Shown here: piece by piece, positions 14,542 through 14,930 of the stretch | Layout of the letters: every line of letters starts with the position of its first letter | How positions within the stretch are numbered: position 1 is the stretch's first letter | Source: Myxococcales bacterium | Lineage (GTDB): Bacteria > Myxococcota > Polyangia > Polyangiales > Polyangiaceae | Direction: 5' to 3' | DNA length: 14,930 nt | Assembly (NCBI GenBank): GCA_003151595.1 | Contig: PLXW01000073.1 | Coordinates: 33,300 to 48,229, forward strand | Made by a program: the position numbers and the translations under genes | Notes under the pieces: generated by a model | Seen by the model: only the letters and a program-made list of their open reading frames with translations | Database searches by the model: none | Told to the model about the DNA's origin: nothing

Positions 14542-14930
14542 ATGTACGACGTCCGTGCACTCAACGAGCTCGTCGCGCGCGAGAGCTCCTTCGTCGAAAA
14601 AGTAACGACCGAGGTCGGCAAGGTCATCGTCGGTCAGCAGTACATGATCGAGCGGATCTTGATCGGCCTGCTCACCGGCGGCCACGTGCTCCTCGAAGGG
14701 GTCCCGGGGCTCGCCAAGACGCTGACCGTGCGAACGCTGTGCGAGGCCATCAGCGCCAAGTTCGCCCGCATCCAGTTCACGCCGGACCTCTTGCCGGCCG
14801 ACTTGATCGGAACGGTCATCTACAACCAGCAGAAGGGGGAGTTCACCTCGAAGCTGGGCCCCGTGTTCGCGAACCTGATCCTGGCCGACGAGATCAACCG
14901 AGCGCCGGCCAAGGTGCAGAGCGCGCTCCT
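14542..14930 (+). CDS. MoxR-family AAA+ ATPase, N-terminal part (cut by the window edge)
   Basis: The first 129 codons and two further bases of a MoxR ATPase; the gene continues past the window. MoxR proteins are AAA+ chaperone-like ATPases that often work with VWA-domain and DUF58 proteins encoded beside them (family knowledge). Visible are the IVGQQYMIERILIGLLTGGHVLLEG approach (29-53), Walker A GVPGLAKT (53-60), the RIQFTPDLLPADLIGT segment (76-91), typical of MoxR, and Walker B ILADEINRAP (113-122). The family is usually about 320-340 residues, so about 60% is missing. AAAGG lies 8 bases before the ATG at 14542. The neighbour upstream is a 58-residue membrane protein; expected DUF58 or VWA partners would lie outside the window. 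Confidence 0.96.
   Translation, partial: MYDVRALNELVARESSFVEKVTTEVGKVIVGQQYMIERILIGLLTGGHVLLEGVPGLAKTLTVRTLCEAISAKFARIQFTPDLLPADLIGTVIYNQQKGEFTSKLGPVFANLILADEINRAPAKVQSAL

Noticed and set aside
1..14930. Frequent CGATCG/GCGATCGC words as a special signal
   Set aside because: They appear often by eye but also arise from common codon pairs in this composition. A count against a codon-preserving shuffle would be needed to claim enrichment.

Overview
The window is very GC-rich, with gene-dense coding on both strands. It carries FHA domains joined to Pro/Gln/Ala-rich linkers, zinc ribbons and VWA domains, a PP2C phosphatase, and an Asp-Ala-Gly-rich lipoprotein with a 'CSDFDE' start. This combination suggests a myxobacterium (Myxococcota, probably Polyangiales). 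That placement is inference from style; no rRNA or marker gene is present.

Layout. (1) 26-7962, minus strand: a tight four-gene operon, read from right to left: an FHA/zinc-ribbon protein, a secreted-VWA/transmembrane/zinc-ribbon/FHA protein, a transmembrane PP2C Ser/Thr phosphatase, and an ABC exporter with three N-terminal FHA modules. The gaps are 40 bp, 20 bp and a 4-bp ATGA overlap. It has phospho-threonine readers, an eraser and an effector exporter, but no kinase in view. (2) 8070-9567: two divergent genes only 28 bp apart, a DUF2378-like protein (minus) and a lipoprotein (plus). (3) 9568-9739: a convergent gap filled with a 21-bp tandem repeat and a large palindrome. (4) 9740-11895, minus: larC and larB (ATGA overlap), for the nickel-pincer nucleotide cofactor; LarC carries a 29-His N-terminal extension. 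(5) 11955-14255, plus: a five-helix membrane protein, an unrecognised soluble protein and a medium-chain dehydrogenase. (6) 14285-14930, plus: a 58-residue two-helix membrane protein, a structured leader, and the first 129 codons of a MoxR AAA+ ATPase cut by the window edge.

Several genes have a TAnnnT-like hexamer 6-8 bases before a start codon without a Shine-Dalgarno sequence, suggesting leaderless transcripts. The most interesting system is the FHA/VWA/PP2C/ABC operon, which resembles the domain logic of mycobacterial Rv1747 (FHA-ABC exporter) but adds a phosphatase and two more FHA proteins. No gene-free stretch exceeds 300 bases; the longest is 9568-9739. I saw no tRNA, rRNA, CRISPR array, transposase or phage gene.
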